A DNA stretch of 64,000 nt. Source: Halichondria panicea. Taxonomy: Eukaryota > Porifera > Demospongiae > Suberitida > Halichondriidae. The stretch covers positions 3,600,201-3,664,200 of the forward strand of contig NC_087379.1 of NCBI RefSeq assembly GCF_963675165.1, given 5' to 3'. Below, in pieces: positions 1 to 12,075 of this stretch; positions within the stretch are counted from its first letter, which is position 1, and each line of letters begins with the position of its first letter. The position numbers and the translations under genes are program-made. Under the pieces are notes generated by a model. The model had not been told where the DNA came from, did no database searches, and saw only the letters and a program-made list of their open reading frames with translations.

Positions 1-232
1 TCTTTGTGCGGCCATTGTCAGAGTACACTAGATAGTCAGGCGTCACATCAAAACTACTCGATGAAGCATGTAGACCCCAAATGCTGTCGCGGTACATTGT
101 AATCAAACCATTCATTTCCAAAGTGTCGACAATACCCTTCTTGAGTATGGAATAAATCGTTATGTAGCCAAACAGCAGTTGGTCTTTGTCTTTGAGGGTT
201 ACTTGACAGGTTGGTTTTGCATAACCGCTAGT
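1..232 (-). other. possible coding exon cut by the window edge
   Basis: On the minus strand a frame stays open for about 77 codons, from near 232 to the window edge. Its composition looks protein-like (it contains LLFGYITIYSILKKG and ends near VYSDNGRT). I do not recognise the family. There is no start codon, and the next upstream codon is a stop, so it would have to be an internal exon or a relic. Chance is not excluded. Confidence 0.2.
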
Positions 233-741
233 AAATAATCATTGGTTCTGAAAACTTGCTGTAGCTGAGCAAACCTGAAATTAAAACATAGCGTCCCAGT
301 ACTTGCCTGTTTGAGACAACGTAGACTCTGCCAAACACAATGAAGTCGGCAACAGCCTTTTTCCAACAAGGTAGAATTTGTTGTCTGCCAGTGCTTGTAC
401 ATTCATCAACACTAACTCGAATGAGCTTTTTGACACAGAAAGAATGCTTAGAGACATGAAGTGCTTAGAGACATGAATGTCGTATGTTTATCCTTTGATA
501 TCCTTCCTCATCAACATCATACAGAACTCGTTTCTGGTGCTGTAGCAAGATATGTTTTACCTCAAATGCTACGAGGAGCTGTAAGTAAGAAAATTGAGCA
601 TGTGACGCATACTTTTTTTTTTTTTTGGGAGTAAACAACACCTTTATGGTGGAAGCAAGTAAATAATAGTATAATAAAAAATAATAAAACAAAGAACAGT
701 GTATGTAAAATAGTGTGTACATGAGGTGAACAGTTAGTTTG
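233..741. other. no gene seen
   Basis: This is AT-rich DNA with an exact 17-bp tandem duplication at 445-477, a T run near 610-626 and short open frames with no recognisable motif. I see no supportable gene. Confidence 0.5.
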
Positions 742-1976
742 TTAGTTTTGCTGCAAGCTGGCCTCTGCTATAACCAGGTCCACAGGTGACATCTTCATAG
801 CGTGGCCTCTTGATGAACGAGCGCCACGTATGCATTGAATGGCGGACCTGAGCAGGCTGAAAGAGAGGGAGCATCTCAGCCAGTACAGGGTGGTGCTGTA
901 GGGTTGGTCCCATTTCTCTGCTAGCAGGGAGGCCAGTCGTTTGTAGAAGTTTGTAGCTTGTTTTGAAAGGCTGCCAGTCGCAGACATCACAATGGGGACG
1001 AAAGTAGCATGCTCCACTTCTCTCACCCTTTGTCCGTATGCACGGATCTTTTCCCTCTCGTGCTTTCTGAAGCATTGGTCTAGGGTTGTGTTGCGATTTG
1101 AGGGAGCAAAAGGGTTGAAGACTCTGACGTCCATCAGGGTTCTCTCGCGTCTGCCTCCCCAGAGACCACTGGCAGCAACATCAAGCCTAGCACCTATGGT
1201 GGTATTTGCGCTTCTCCCGGACATGGTCTCTGTGGTGATCTCCTGAAGCTCTGGTTCAATTTGCACATCATTGCATACTTCAGTTAAGAGTCTCGCTGTT
1301 AAATCTCTTATTTCATTGTGACGCAGGGAAGGAAACCCACCGCGTGGGCAAGAAAGTATATGATCCACAACAAACGCAGCGCCACAGGCACAGTGTGTGG
1401 GGGTCTTGATGGGTGTCCAGCCGTAGCGTAGGGCCATGGGCCATGGCATCAACGGCACCCTTGTGGAGACAGAAGCCATGTTTCTTGATTGGCAGAGAAG
1501 TCAGCCAGCTCGAGGCACCTGATTGGCTTGCGAGGTCCATAGCTTTAGAGAGCTCAGGGGTTACTTCCTCTTGTAGGGTGGATGCAGCTTGCGTCATGTG
1601 CTCCCTTCGGTCACGCTGGATCTCGCGTTTGGCAGTTATCTGGTCCGCAAAGCCAGGTGGGTTCACTACCCCTTAGGTTTATCAGAGGGGTGGTGATCTT
1701 GATGGAAGCATTGAATTCGTCCTCTGAGCGGGAGGAGGCGTCTGGTATTCCTAATCCACCTAGCCTTGCGGGTAGTGCCAGCAATTTTCTCATAGAGTCG
1801 TTTGGTGGTGGATGACCCGTGATGAATGGTAAAAATTCAGAGCGGATAGTGTCCTCTAGACGCATACTTTTTACACCTCTCATTTTTTGACAGATCGACA
1901 GATCGATGTCTGGCAAGTCACTGAGGTCACTGAGGTCACTGTCACTCTCTGAATCCATCTTCGTCAAGCCCCACAT
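742..1976 (-). pseudogene. 3' end of a non-LTR retrotransposon reverse transcriptase ORF (broken)
   Basis: Three overlapping minus-strand frames together read like the C-terminal part of a reverse transcriptase protein from an R2/NeSL-like non-LTR element. In N-to-C order: a post-polymerase segment with LPARLGGLGIP (near 1770-1800); a spacer with KKHGFCLHKGA (near 1470-1500); a zinc knuckle of form CxC-x8-H-x4-C followed by RHNEIRD (about 1390-1310); and an RLD...DVRVFNP block (about 1215-1120) that could be the PD-(D/E)XK-type endonuclease core of such elements. The polymerase catalytic motifs are absent, so this is a 5'-truncated copy, as is common for non-LTR insertions. One frame change coincides with an exact 7-bp duplication at 1431-1444. 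Assignment to the RT C-terminus is fairly safe; the clade is less so. Confidence 0.7.
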
Positions 1977-2213
1977 ACGTAGCTCACAATAAGATTATCT
2001 AACCTGTATGAATCTTCATGCCTCGTTCGCTGGGTATCGATTGCTTCTTGGTCAACCTGAGGTTGTTGACTACTCGTTGAAGGGGATCAAGTACATCCTC
2101 ATCAAGTACATCCTAGAGATAATTAGGGTCCTAGAGATAATTAGGCATAAAATAATATATTGTTCTAGAAAAAACGCCACACAATACACATACTGACCTT
2201 CACATACTGACCT

Positions 2214-2549
2214 TCACAGAAGGCACATCTGCCCGAGCAAGTAGGTACATCGTTCCTTTTTGTCCAGCGAGACGCGATACTTGCTGTCCTGTCCGTTGTC
2301 GCTTTGAGATGGTCTCATCAAACACTTACTACCTTCACCAGCAGCAATGCAAATGTGCAAATGGGAAATCTCATATTTCACGGCCTCTTCATCCATGTCA
2401 GAACTTAGATGAATTTTTCCAATGAGTCCCATCCGTCCTAGATCTGCTCGGTATTGACCTCGTGGGTATGTAAAGCCACCAGATGTAGAACAGGAAGAAC
2501 TGCGTCTACTCTGGGGAAGGCATACTATGTCTTTGTCCCATGATTGCAC
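2214..2549 (-). CDS. unrecognised 111-aa ORF, probably element-derived
   Basis: This minus-strand ORF encodes WDKDIVCLP, then a serine-rich stretch, YPRGQYRADLGRMGLIGKI and SSDMDEEAVKYEIS. That reads like a small folded domain with an inserted low-complexity loop. I have a loose memory of such domains at the N-terminus of multi-domain proteins in marine invertebrates, but no firm family name. A 13-bp tandem duplication (2546-2571) lies at its upstream edge. It may be one exon of a larger gene or a relic. Confidence 0.35.
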   Translation of the reverse strand: MQSWDKDIVCLPQSRRSSSCSTSGGFTYPRGQYRADLGRMGLIGKIHLSSDMDEEAVKYEISHLHICIAAGEGSKCLMRPSQSDNGQDSKYRVSLDKKERCTYLLGQMCLL

Positions 2550-2579
2550 TACCTTCGCGCACTACCTTCGCCTTTTTCG

Positions 2580-3345
2580 GTACACTTCTTTTGGCTTAGA
2601 AAAGATGGCTTAGAAAAGATGGCAGAATATTGGCCGACTAAAGAAGGAAATTGTGACTATTATTACAGCAAAGTTTCTAGTAGCTAGTCTACTTACACAC
2701 GCTCAGGTACAATCACGCTCAGGTACAATCATCATTTATCACTGAATTGGAAGGCCCAGGAAGGATGGATAAGGACACATTTGAGATTGGTTATTAAGCA
2801 GTGCTCCAAGCTAGAGCCTGTGCTATGGAGGAGTTATCACTTGTACCGCCTGTGGCCATGTCTTGTGGAGTCAGGATCACACTAGCTCTTCTTCACATGC
2901 TGATCACATGCTATCTCATGTAACTTTATAAAGTAGTAGTAGATTGTACTTTTATAAAAGTAGTCTGTACTTCATAATTATATAAAGTAGTACGATGTAC
3001 TTAGGTTGTATTTATAAAGTAGATGTATACTTTATTGTGTATGTGTTCACCCTGGTAATCAAATGCAATCAAATGGAATGCAATCAAATGCAAATGCAAC
3101 CAGGCCGCAAAACTAACTATGAAAGTCATTGAGGATGATGGTGAAGGGTCGCATTCAACGTACGGTATAAGGTTAATTGCTACACATGACACACACCCTG
3201 ATTATTAATTGTATAGGAGGCACAATTTATATAGCCATTTGATAAGTACTAGGCCTACATGCAGTACACGAGTGAGGCATGCAGGCCTGGTGCTTATCAA
3301 ATGACAGAGACTCATGTACTGTAGCCTTTATCAAACATCCGTAGA
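2580..3345. other. no gene; small inverted repeat at 3236-3303
   Basis: The stretch is AT-rich with several short tandem duplications (2593-2620, 2698-2729). Positions 3236-3262 and 3277-3303 form an imperfect inverted repeat (arms about 27 nt, beginning CATTTGATAAG). I see no gene. Confidence 0.5.
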
Positions 3346-3968
3346 TCAGGGTACAATTCTTTTATCTGCCACAATTTCAGTTTCCTTGGAGTATGCTGAA
3401 GACAGTACATTAAGCCATAATATTTTCAGCCAGTTCTTATCATCTCGTGGAATCTTGTCACCAATGTGTAATGTAAAGTTCCTAACCAAGGTTATAATAC
3501 TTCGCCTAAGTTTGGTACCAGTTTCACGTACAAATTTCACATCAATTATTCCGGGCTTATCTTACCTGAGCTATCTTACTCAAAATATTTTTTGATAACG
3601 ATACAGTGGGAAAGCAAGCACTTGAGTTGTACAACTCCCTCAATTGTACAACTCCCTCAATTGTACCATATGAACTCCTTTCCCACTGTATCGTTATCAA
3701 AAAATATTTTGAGTAAGATAAGCCCAGGTAAGATAAGCCCGGAATAATTCCCGGAATAATTGATGTACTGAAATTTGTACATTACTGAAAAGCCATGCAC
3801 AACCGGTTGATACCATACTCTATTGAGTTTCGGTCGTTTGACTGACCAGTAAGAAGCTCCGGTGTGTTCCTCCGGTGTGCGTAGTTTACAGTCATTTTCA
3901 TTAAAGCATGTTTGAGCTTCTTCTGTTGTCACCATACAAGATCTACAAATCCTGTAAGCAAATGACAT
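3346..3968 (-). pseudogene. transposase-like relic split by a fold-back repeat
   Basis: Two minus-strand fragments, 3968-3657 and 3540-3346, read like adjacent parts of a transposase-like protein. The first has LRTPEEHTGA, VKRPKLN and VVHGFSV; the second has LRRSIITLVRNFTLHIGDKIP and NWLKILW. In large eukaryotic transposon proteins of this kind, a segment reading roughly PHDVMHDLLEG would be expected between them. Here the inverted repeat at 3536-3768 occupies that place. No full-length copy is present. I recognise the family only as a TE-associated one and cannot name the superfamily. Confidence 0.5.
3536..3768. repeat. fold-back inverted repeat
   Basis: The left arm, about 3536-3611, reads into a reverse complement at about 3676-3768, and both contain CCGGGCTTATCTTACC and GATAACGATACAGTGGG. 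The right arm carries an exact 12-bp duplication (3738-3761) that the left arm lacks, so that duplication arose after the arms formed. The loop holds another 17-bp tandem duplication (3632-3665). It is likely a small fold-back/MITE insertion in the surrounding relic. Confidence 0.8.
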
Positions 3969-4890
3969 GCTACCCGAAACGAGTGCATCGTAATATTTAG
4001 TTTTAGGTCTTCGATAAAATTAATGGTCTAAGAAAATATTTGGCAATATCCTGATATTTCCAAACACCCACAAGAAATATTGCTTTGCTTTTAGTGAAGA
4101 GCGGTACTTGGGCCGTATGTAAGCAACCCAACTTATGCTTTCGTGCATACGATCCTATTGGATTACATACCTATTGGATTACATACTTCTTTTGCAATCT
4201 CTGCTTCAGCTAGGTGGTACTCTTTTGTCTGAAGTAGTGATGTTTACGTTTACGTACTAGTTTTTCTGCTTTTTTGACAATTTGTGGATCCTCATCTTCC
4301 TCGAAAAGAGTGAAGAGAAGAGAAGTGTTATCAGGTGAGTTCATCTGACTATGTTTTCATTTAGTTTTATAGTTGTCACTTTATATATATACCTACTCAT
4401 ATCACGCTTGTGCATAGTGACCATAACCTTTCTCTGCACAGTCTTCAACAGTCTTCACTAGCCACCATCATCTCCAGCTCATGGCATTCATTCTCAAGGA
4501 AAATGCCGAGGGAAATATGAAGGCCAGGTGGGCATACCTACATGTATGTGTATACATAGTACACGTATATATATTGTAACCTGTAATTTACATTGGTAAG
4601 TTGTATCCCAGGAAAGAAGGGTTGTCGTACAACATTATTGTACTGTTTTGCCTCTGCTCCAGCTGCGTTCAAAGTCCTAACACTCTGGGGTGGGTCTCAG
4701 AGCTGATCAGAAGTAACCAGGCACCAAATGCAGCAGTACTTTCCTGTTTTCAGAAGTAAGATGTTTCTTTGTTGAAACCTGTACATGTATCATAGTACCT
4801 GATGTGGCCATACATATGGCACAAAAATTCGTAGTCGCCACTCAAAAATGTTTTGATCTTCTTCCCTCTGCAATGGCAATGTGTCGTAAT
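3969..4890. other. no gene seen
   Basis: AT-rich DNA with a 16-bp tandem duplication at 4154-4185 and runs such as TATATATA. No recognisable coding or inverted-repeat structure. Confidence 0.45.
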
Positions 4891-4940
4891 GATGTTATAG
4901 CACAATAATTATTATTGTGGTGTTGTGTGTATCACCTCCA

Positions 4941-5560
4941 GGTTTTAGACTCCAGGTCTTCAATCTGGGCAATTCTGAGGTTGACGGGGTTGTCAGACGC
5001 TTCAAACATGCAGAACACCACGTTGACGATCTGGAAGGACATCTTGAAGCTTCCTCCTTCCCCAAACTTGACCCACAATTCATCACTAGGGATACGACCT
5101 TCATGCCAGGTGAGACGGTGTACCCTGTTTATAGTATGATGTGCACTTTTATTTACTTGTGTACATGCATGTGGTATTCGTTACCCTGTGATGTCGTTGT
5201 CGTTCATTGACAACATGTCCTCTATCTTCTGCCACAGATCCTTGACGTACGCCATAGGAACATTCGTAATCTCAATGGTATTGTGACCATCATGGACGTT
5301 AACTCGGTACTAACTCCCCTACGTACTGCTCCGATTCTGCCCGCATCTTCTTTTCTGAGGCTATCTCGACTCCCCACTGCTTCAACCACCTGATTCCAAT
5401 AAGGTGAATATGAAGGTACTTGTAGTTTAAACTTGCCTCCTCGTCTTGTTCTCTGCCAGGTGCAGGTCCACCTTCATTGCCCTGGCAGGAATCGATATCT
5501 TGATACTCCCTTTCTCTCGGAGCTTAGCAGTCACCTCATTTGCCAGCTGAGTACACTCAT
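4941..5560 (-). pseudogene. RAG1-core-like transposase relic, second copy
   Basis: Minus-strand exon-like pieces, in N-to-C order: EVTAKLREKGSIKISIPARA (near 5540-5470); IRWLKQWGVEIASEKK (near 5400-5350); NVPMAYVKDLWQKIEDM (near 5290-5220); then PSDELWVKFGEGGSFKMSFQ (near 5090-5030) followed by VFCMFEASDNPVNL. The last block is collinear with the plus-strand gene at 61.36-61.55 kb (DDE-type block with FKMS and FEAND), so both belong to one family. Interruptions at 5105-5215 and about 5330 could be introns. Many residues differ from the other copy, and the usual GGD is replaced by FGEGG, which would remove the putative first catalytic aspartate. It is a degenerate divergent paralogue, not a recent duplicate. 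No RING part was found upstream. Confidence 0.6.
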
Positions 5561-5929
5561 CCCCATCTGATGTCTTTTCCTCTGATGTCTAAGTTCAGAG
5601 GAACGACGCCGCACAGTCCGAGAACTTGCCTGCCCAGAAGGTACTCTTTACTGTTTTGTGCAGTGCATATTGTATTCATTATACCTGTCCTCCTGTCTGT
5701 AATTGTTAATTGTAGTGTTTGAGATTGTTCAGGATCGCATGACAGACTCCGTGTTACAAGATCACATGTTGTGGTCAGACTTCGAATGAAGGCCAGGGGA
5801 GGTTGCCTGACAGTGCAAAAATCAGCCACATGATCAGGGACACACATGATCAGGGACAACAAAGGGATTCGGCTTTTAGTAAGCTCTGGCAGCCAGCAGC
5901 ATTCAGCACGAGGAGCACAAGTCACATTT

Positions 5930-8900
5930 TAATTCATTCAGGTCCATGTGTTTAATAATAGCCTGTGGAGAGATGTTGGGTGGTCTGCCTGCTTTTGAAA
6001 TAGCCGTGCAACCCACTGATCAACCCACTGGGTTTGTAGTCTGTTTTGTTTGCTTTTGCACGCTTGGTGAAATACGTTATATTTCTACAGGGATGACAAT
6101 AGCATTGAGGATGGATGGAGGGATTATCAGAAGACCAAATGTGTCCGATAGTTCGCTGGCATTTTCTGAACACTGATATTTGGTAGTCCTTTTCCCTTTA
6201 GCTTTAGAGGCTTTTCCCACATTGTCCCACACACTCTACACAGTCTCTCTAAGGCTGCTTTGTGCGCTTCTATCATTCCTGTGAATTGTAATGTCATTGT
6301 ACATTTTAATCAATATTTGATGTTGCATATCTCACTGCAAAAAGTTAGCGCATTACGTGCTTCCTACAAAGTAACCACTCATTGCATGATTGTTTGATAA
6401 CAAAACCACGAGGTATGTTTGGCCTGCGCAAAACCATATTGTTGTTAATTTGTGTGCGCAGTCACAGCAGTGACGTATTAAAGAACGATTACATGATTAC
6501 ATGATTACATCACAAAAAACGTTCTTATAATTCAAGCCTATTTTTTCTAATATTTCATGAAACATTACTAAGTGGCCAACATTACTAAGTGGCCAACTTG
6601 AAACACCTCGTGAAGGAACTCACGTGTCAAAAGCTCCATTATCACTGCGATGGTAGAGCTCACATTTGTGATCAAAGCGTTGTCAATAAACTCGGCAGTA
6701 AGGCTTCAGCACGTTCCAATCAGCACGTTCATCGGTAGCACTTCGTATATCCACTCTGAAACAATTTTCTTTCTCGGCCCGCCATGTGGCCCGCTTATTG
6801 GATTTTAAGAGATTTTGTCCCGCCGGCTCGGTTTTTGGCTCGCCTATTGCCTCGCCAAAACGCGGCCAATACGTGTCTTATCATTGTATAATTTAGACTA
6901 CCAGCAAAAATTTGCTCGTGGCAACCTAAGTATTGGCTGGCACGAAATTCCCAAGAACACAAACAGCCTACATGTACCCTGGCATACTCAACACGTTCTC
7001 CTCATAAACATAAAACCCAAACTCTAAACTTTAGACAGGGTACAGTCACTACAGCCGCACAGATACAAGTACAAGTAACTCAAGTAACTGATATGCAAAC
7101 CATAAAACTTTGGGGTGAAATCTGCGAGCAATACAATCCAGATTCACAAGTTGGTATCCAGTAGTTGTCACAGAATGTACCTTCTCCCGAGAAAACCTCA
7201 ATAATTTAAAGTTACAACTCTACTCAGCATCATTAATGATATCTACACAGAATTTATACAGAAAACACACGCTACCTACGAGAGATTACACTCAATCAGA
7301 GGGAATGAAAGCAAATGGCTCATCATCTTTCCAGGTGATTGACATGTTTTCTGAACAAGTGAGGGTGACCTTCATGATGATTTGATGTTGCTCAACAACA
7401 TTGAAAGTAAGTATCTCTGCCTTTGATTTCTAGCAAAGTATCATTATAATTATTCCTGTATGCATGAATATTATTTTTAATCGCTACAATCATATCTGCT
7501 ATCTGCACTACATATCGGTGGTAATAATGAGAACGTCTCTCTAGGAAAGGCGCTAAGTTTCTGCACAGGCCCATGCAGTGCGATTAATGGAACTGACATA
7601 GCCTAGCAAGATCTTCAACATGTGCACTGGTCAAACATGTGCACTGGAACTGACATTGCGTAGCAATTTTCACGATCATAAGAACAAAATTTCATGTTTG
7701 CTTTGCTTAACCACGTTAACCACGGTGGATTCGGAATTATATGGTGTTGCTTATCCTCAGTTCATGGTATAACTATAGCCATGCATAATTAGGGGCTGGG
7801 GGAAAAGGAAGGGGTGTTTGTTAAGCAGAGTAGAATAATCGTAACCTCAGAGGAATAGGCTATAGACAGAGTCAAACACTGCTGAGTCAAACCTCATGGA
7901 ACACATGTGAAACTACACAGTGGTGAAGTTCAAAGAACTTTGAATAAGTGAACAAAGGACATGACCTCATTGAACACATGTAAAACTACGCTGTTCAAAC
8001 CTATACAGTGTATGCAAACGAGAGTGTCAACTCAAGTACAGCTAGCTGTGGTTTACTATTTGTGGTTTACTATATAATCATAAACTAGGGTTATAATCAA
8101 GCTCCTTAGGTATGTTCATGAAAAGAAGAAGAAATAACATTTGTGTAAGCGACGACAATAGAAATCTAGTACTCATCGACTTACAGGAGCTGTACGTACG
8201 TCAACGTCAATTACGAAATAAACCGGAGTTGGACGTTGGAAACTTGCAAGAATATGGAAAAACTCCAGAATGAAGGTGAGATGAGATATAGGCCATTCTT
8301 GTCTCCTTATATATAGGTGTTGCTGATGTTACTCTACTCAGCACATTTACCTTCGATTTTTACCTGCACTGCTATAAATTATACACAGAGGTAATTAAGG
8401 TCACTAATTAATTGGCAAACTTCTCTTGCAGACTAGTTTTTAGTGTCCGTAAGTTTAAAACGTTATTTTGCAGGGAGGTTTATTTTTCCAATTTGCTAAT
8501 GCAAATTGCCATGATAATTTAGAAAACGTCGTTATGCAAAACTACACCTATTATGCTAAAATTATTCCGAGCATCCGAGCCTCAGATAAGCATTCCTCAA
8601 AACATGAAGTGAACGGGGGAGCCCATTATTGTTTTATAATAATTGCTAATTGCTGTGACCAGCTGGAAATAACATGTGAAGCAGAAATAAAAGGTGATTT
8701 CATAAGTTCAGAGTGGACGACGACCTAAAACTTCACTAATAGAACATTGATATTTCACTTGGTTCCGTTTTCCAGACGTTTTGTTTGTCAACAAAGAGCT
8801 TCATTAACCAACTTCATTAACCAACCAAGTTGCATATAGTCAGTGTTCAGTGTTCAGTTGTGTTGGCGTGTATTCAGGTTCCTTAAGGTTATACAGGTTA

Positions 8901-9050
8901 TACATGCAACTAGCGCCCGAGAAATATAATTGTGCTGCATTTCCAGCATTTCCAATATTTGAGGAATTACGGTCGAAATCGATTAAGCAGAGGCTCTCTA
9001 AAACAAATTAGCTAGTCTCACATCGTTATGACTAATTTCAAGTAGGTGTA
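5930..9050. other. long non-coding stretch with tandem duplications
   Basis: About 3.1 kb without a supportable gene. It holds a triple GATTACAT near 6488-6510, a 17-bp duplication at 6561-6594 and other short direct repeats (for example near 7620-7640 and 8800-8830). An 86-codon plus-strand frame at 8468-8728 has no recognisable motif and I do not call it. Confidence 0.5.
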
Positions 9051-9205
9051 TTTCTTTCAATGCATGACCGTCGTAACTGGTTCTTTCAAGCAACTTTTAG
9101 CCTCAAGCCAAATTGTGCCGCAAGACTTGCACACCGCAAGAGTGAACGAAGAGTGAACGTCGTGCAGGGACAGACAAGATCACAAGCAGTGCATGGACAT
9201 TCGCA

Positions 9206-9783
9206 GTGCATGGACATTCGCTATACTATCCACAGAGCTATACTATCCACAGCGCTTACTATGGCCATAAAAGTAAGACCAATACAAACCTATACACAGT
9301 TGAATACGACGATATTCCTCCTCAAGTTTCATCTCAGAAATTGAATAAATTCATTCGTGATCACCAGCCAACAAGAGGTTTAGGGCAGAGATCGTTTGGG
9401 AGAGACCAGAGAATGAAATTGATCAGGAAGAAAGGCAAGGTAAGTGATCATATCACAATACGTGTACAACTTAGCCAATTATTATCGCTTTCTTTCAGCA
9501 GATGTGTGTGCGCGATCTTCCTCGTGGTTACAAGACACTACAGCCCGTCCACAGAGGGCTCAACCACTGTCCACACTGTTTCTGTGTCCCCATGAGTCAT
9601 TCAACAGCCTCCAACGACAGCCTCCAAAGTTTTTGAAGGGCCCACATCCAGCTAATGCAGAGGCTCTGCAAGTTGTTTTGGAGGTGTCTGAACACGCTTG
9701 GGGTGTGGCAGGACGAGGAGTACTTGAGAGCGAAGGAGCTGCGCACTGCCAGGAGAGACATCATCATGCCACGCTGTGTAATT
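9206..9783 (+). pseudogene. unrecognised spliced fragment with a Cys-rich motif
   Basis: A plus-strand frame ends in KLIRKKGK at a good donor (GTAAGT at 9440). An acceptor ends at 9498 after a pyrimidine tract, giving a 59-nt intron in phase 0. The next exon reads QMCVRDLPRGYKTLQPVHRG, then NHCPHCFCVP, a zinc-knuckle-like cluster. After a frame change it reads FLKGPHPANA, and after another WRCLNTLGVWQDEEY and LRTARRDIMPRCVIEV, ending at a possible donor near 9786. This resembles proteins I associate with invertebrate mobile elements, but I cannot name the family. The frame changes suggest a relic. The upstream boundary is uncertain. Confidence 0.45.
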
Positions 9784-9789
9784 GAAGTA

Positions 9790-10320
9790 AGAAATTCATG
9801 GCTATCCTACATGAATTTGACGATAATATAGAAGATTAATTTTAGTGACTCATTATTAATTGTATGAGATAAACATAGGATGACGTAAAGAAAAGAGGGT
9901 TAGGGGGTTAGCGAAACAAAAGTACATTATACCAATATACTCACTATACTCACACAATTAGACGTCTGGTCCCACACAGCCAGGATCAGGTACAATCTCC
10001 CCATCTTCTAAAATATCAGAATCATCGCCATCAAGAAAACTACAACAACAATAACAATAAGATATAACTCCAAGCTTGTCATGTTCTTTGTAACGTGGTG
10101 GTCCACAGTACATACTTGACGAGAGCAGTTCTGCGGTCAGGTCGCTGAAGGTCTTTCAACTTGCGCTCGCTTGTGTGCTCTCGTCCCACGTCCGAATAAT
10201 TGTGCATATAATTATTAATATCAAATTGTCAGTCCAACACAGCCAACACAGCCAAGTTCATTCTCATAGAGAAAACCCTGGTAGAGAAGTGGATCCTCTT
10301 TGAGATGTAGCAGAGAAGCT
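9790..10320. other. no gene seen
   Basis: AT-rich spacer before the helicase fragment. Part of 10100-10320 may be degraded helicase sequence but I could not read it as such. Confidence 0.4.
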
Positions 10321-10325
10321 AGCTG

Positions 10326-10960
10326 GTGGTTGAAACTTTCCACCCAATACGTATCAACACAACTGACACCCGTACGGAACTCCTTGATCAGGGAAGATCA
10401 GCCTACACCCAGTTTGACAGAGCTTTCATACTTACACAAGTGATGCGTCAAGCTGGTAATGACCCAAGTCAAGTGCAGTTCAGAGACATCCTTCTCAAGT
10501 TGAGAAATGCAGCCCAAGATTGGGAGGAACTGATGAAGCACACACCAACCAACGTGCAAGATCTCACACCTTTTGCCAATGCTCTTCATCTCTATCCTAC
10601 AGTTGAGGCAGTGGTTGAATACAACATCACCAAGCTTAAGGACTCTAATCAGCCTATTGCCACTATCAAAGCCATTCACACTGGCATCACCTGATGGCCT
10701 GGAAGCTGTTATATGCCTCGCCAAGTCAGCTCGTGTCAGCAACCTCTGGGTAGAAACCGGCCTTGTGAATGGAGCAATGGGGCAATGGGTACAATTGAAG
10801 CTATTTGCTACAGAAATGGATACAGAAATGGAGGCCCACCTGACCTACCTCTAGCAGTGATGGTCAAGCTTGACCACTACACAGGACCAACACTCCATTA
10901 TGGCACTGTATTATGGCACTGTGCCTATAACACCCCTCAGACGTCCTCATGGTCATTCAT
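10326..10960 (+). pseudogene. Pif1/Helitron-type helicase, C-terminal fragment
   Basis: Segments in order: GRSAYTQFDRAFILTQVMRQ, QFRDILLKLRNAAQDWEEL, LYPTVEAVVEYNITKL, then after a frame change GLEAVICLAKSARV, SNLWVETGLVNGAMG, DLPLAVMVK and DHYTGPTLHYGTV. This matches the C-terminal half of Pif1-family SF1 helicases, as found in cellular PIF1 and in the RepHel protein of Helitrons, including the hydrophobic LWVETGLVNGAMGT block before motif VI. No Walker A or Rep nuclease part is present. Frames are broken, partly by short duplications near 10777 (GGCAATG repeated), 10810-10835 and 10895-10920. Between KSARV and SNLW the usual MLT is missing. It is probably a Helitron or Pif1-carrying element relic. 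Confidence 0.75.
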
Positions 10961-12070
10961 AGTGATGAGATCATGGATCACGGTAATGCTGAAGATGGCA
11001 TGTTTGTGTGTGTGGGTGGAGAGATTGAGCTTGTTTGTTGAATTGTGAAAAGCCGTTGGTCTTCCAGCATGAAGACGCTGGCTGTTGGAGAGAGAGGTCA
11101 AGCGCTGGAAAGTGAATGGTGGAGAAAACAGAAGGTCTGTTATGTGACAAACTCTGGAGCAGGCGACAAATGTGAGTCCACAACAAAATTCTTTTTTGCC
11201 AACATCCACTACTACTTTGTCAAGAGTAAGTCCTTGGGACTTGTGGATGGTGACAGCCCAGGCTAGCTTGAGAGGGAGTTGCAGGCGAGAGCACTCTATA
11301 AAAAGCTAAGTGATCCATTTACACATCATAATAAAATTATTGTAATCATTAATTTGTATGTACACATGTAGTAATCACGCATAATAACATCAAAACAAAA
11401 ATCCGTGATCAAAAGTCCTAGGTAATTGCCAAGGGGGAGGTTTACCTCTCAAAGTCCTAGGTAATTGCAAGGCGAATTCGCCTTGTGAAGAGCTTGGGTG
11501 AAACTGCAAGGGGGAGGTTTACCCCAAGATTAACAGCTAAATGTAAATCCTAGGTGAAAACAGTTCATGGTGAAAGCGATTTTCAAGTAAGTTGAAGGAA
11601 TGCTTCAGCTGTACAGAGCAACTCACTCTGCTTCTGTACCCTGCTTCTGTACCACCATAGTCCGCTAGCCTAAGTACAACTATAACATGACTGACCTGAT
11701 AACTCATGCCAACCCTTTTAATATAATTATACAGGTTATCACATGGAAAACCCTTGGCCATTGTGAATCTGTACCTCCCGTCATCAGACTCCTATGATGA
11801 TTTTATACGTGATAACTGCGTATGCATCTGAGGAGTCTTGACTTCATGCATTTTCAATGTCCACAATCACTTTTGATATTCATTTTTGATTATTACTACA
11901 ACAAATTTGATGTGTCTTCATTGTGATTGTTCATTGTGTTTCTAGCTACTGAATGTTGATGAATATCATGCATGGGATGGGCTATGATTGTATACGGTTT
12001 CCTTTATACGGTTTCCCTTATTTACGATGTCCTTGATATCGTCCTCGTCCACGTGACTTAAACTTCAATT
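10961..12070. other. no supportable gene
   Basis: Plus-strand frames near 10960-11266 (for example [14 protein letters not shown]) may be residual coding sequence downstream of the helicase, but I recognise nothing. From 11300 to 12070 the DNA is AT-rich, with short imperfect repeats around 11410-11530 (AAGGGGGAGGTTTACC occurs twice). Confidence 0.4.
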
Positions 12071-12075
12071 CAACT

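Noticed and set aside
5557-5925. 122-codon minus-strand ORF as a gene
   Set aside because: It overlaps the RAG1-core-like relic in another frame and has no recognisable motif.
9499-9786. P2X7-type C-terminal zinc domain in the unrecognised spliced fragment
   Set aside because: MPRCVIEV is only loosely like the IPSCVV motif of that domain, and the cysteine spacing does not fit.
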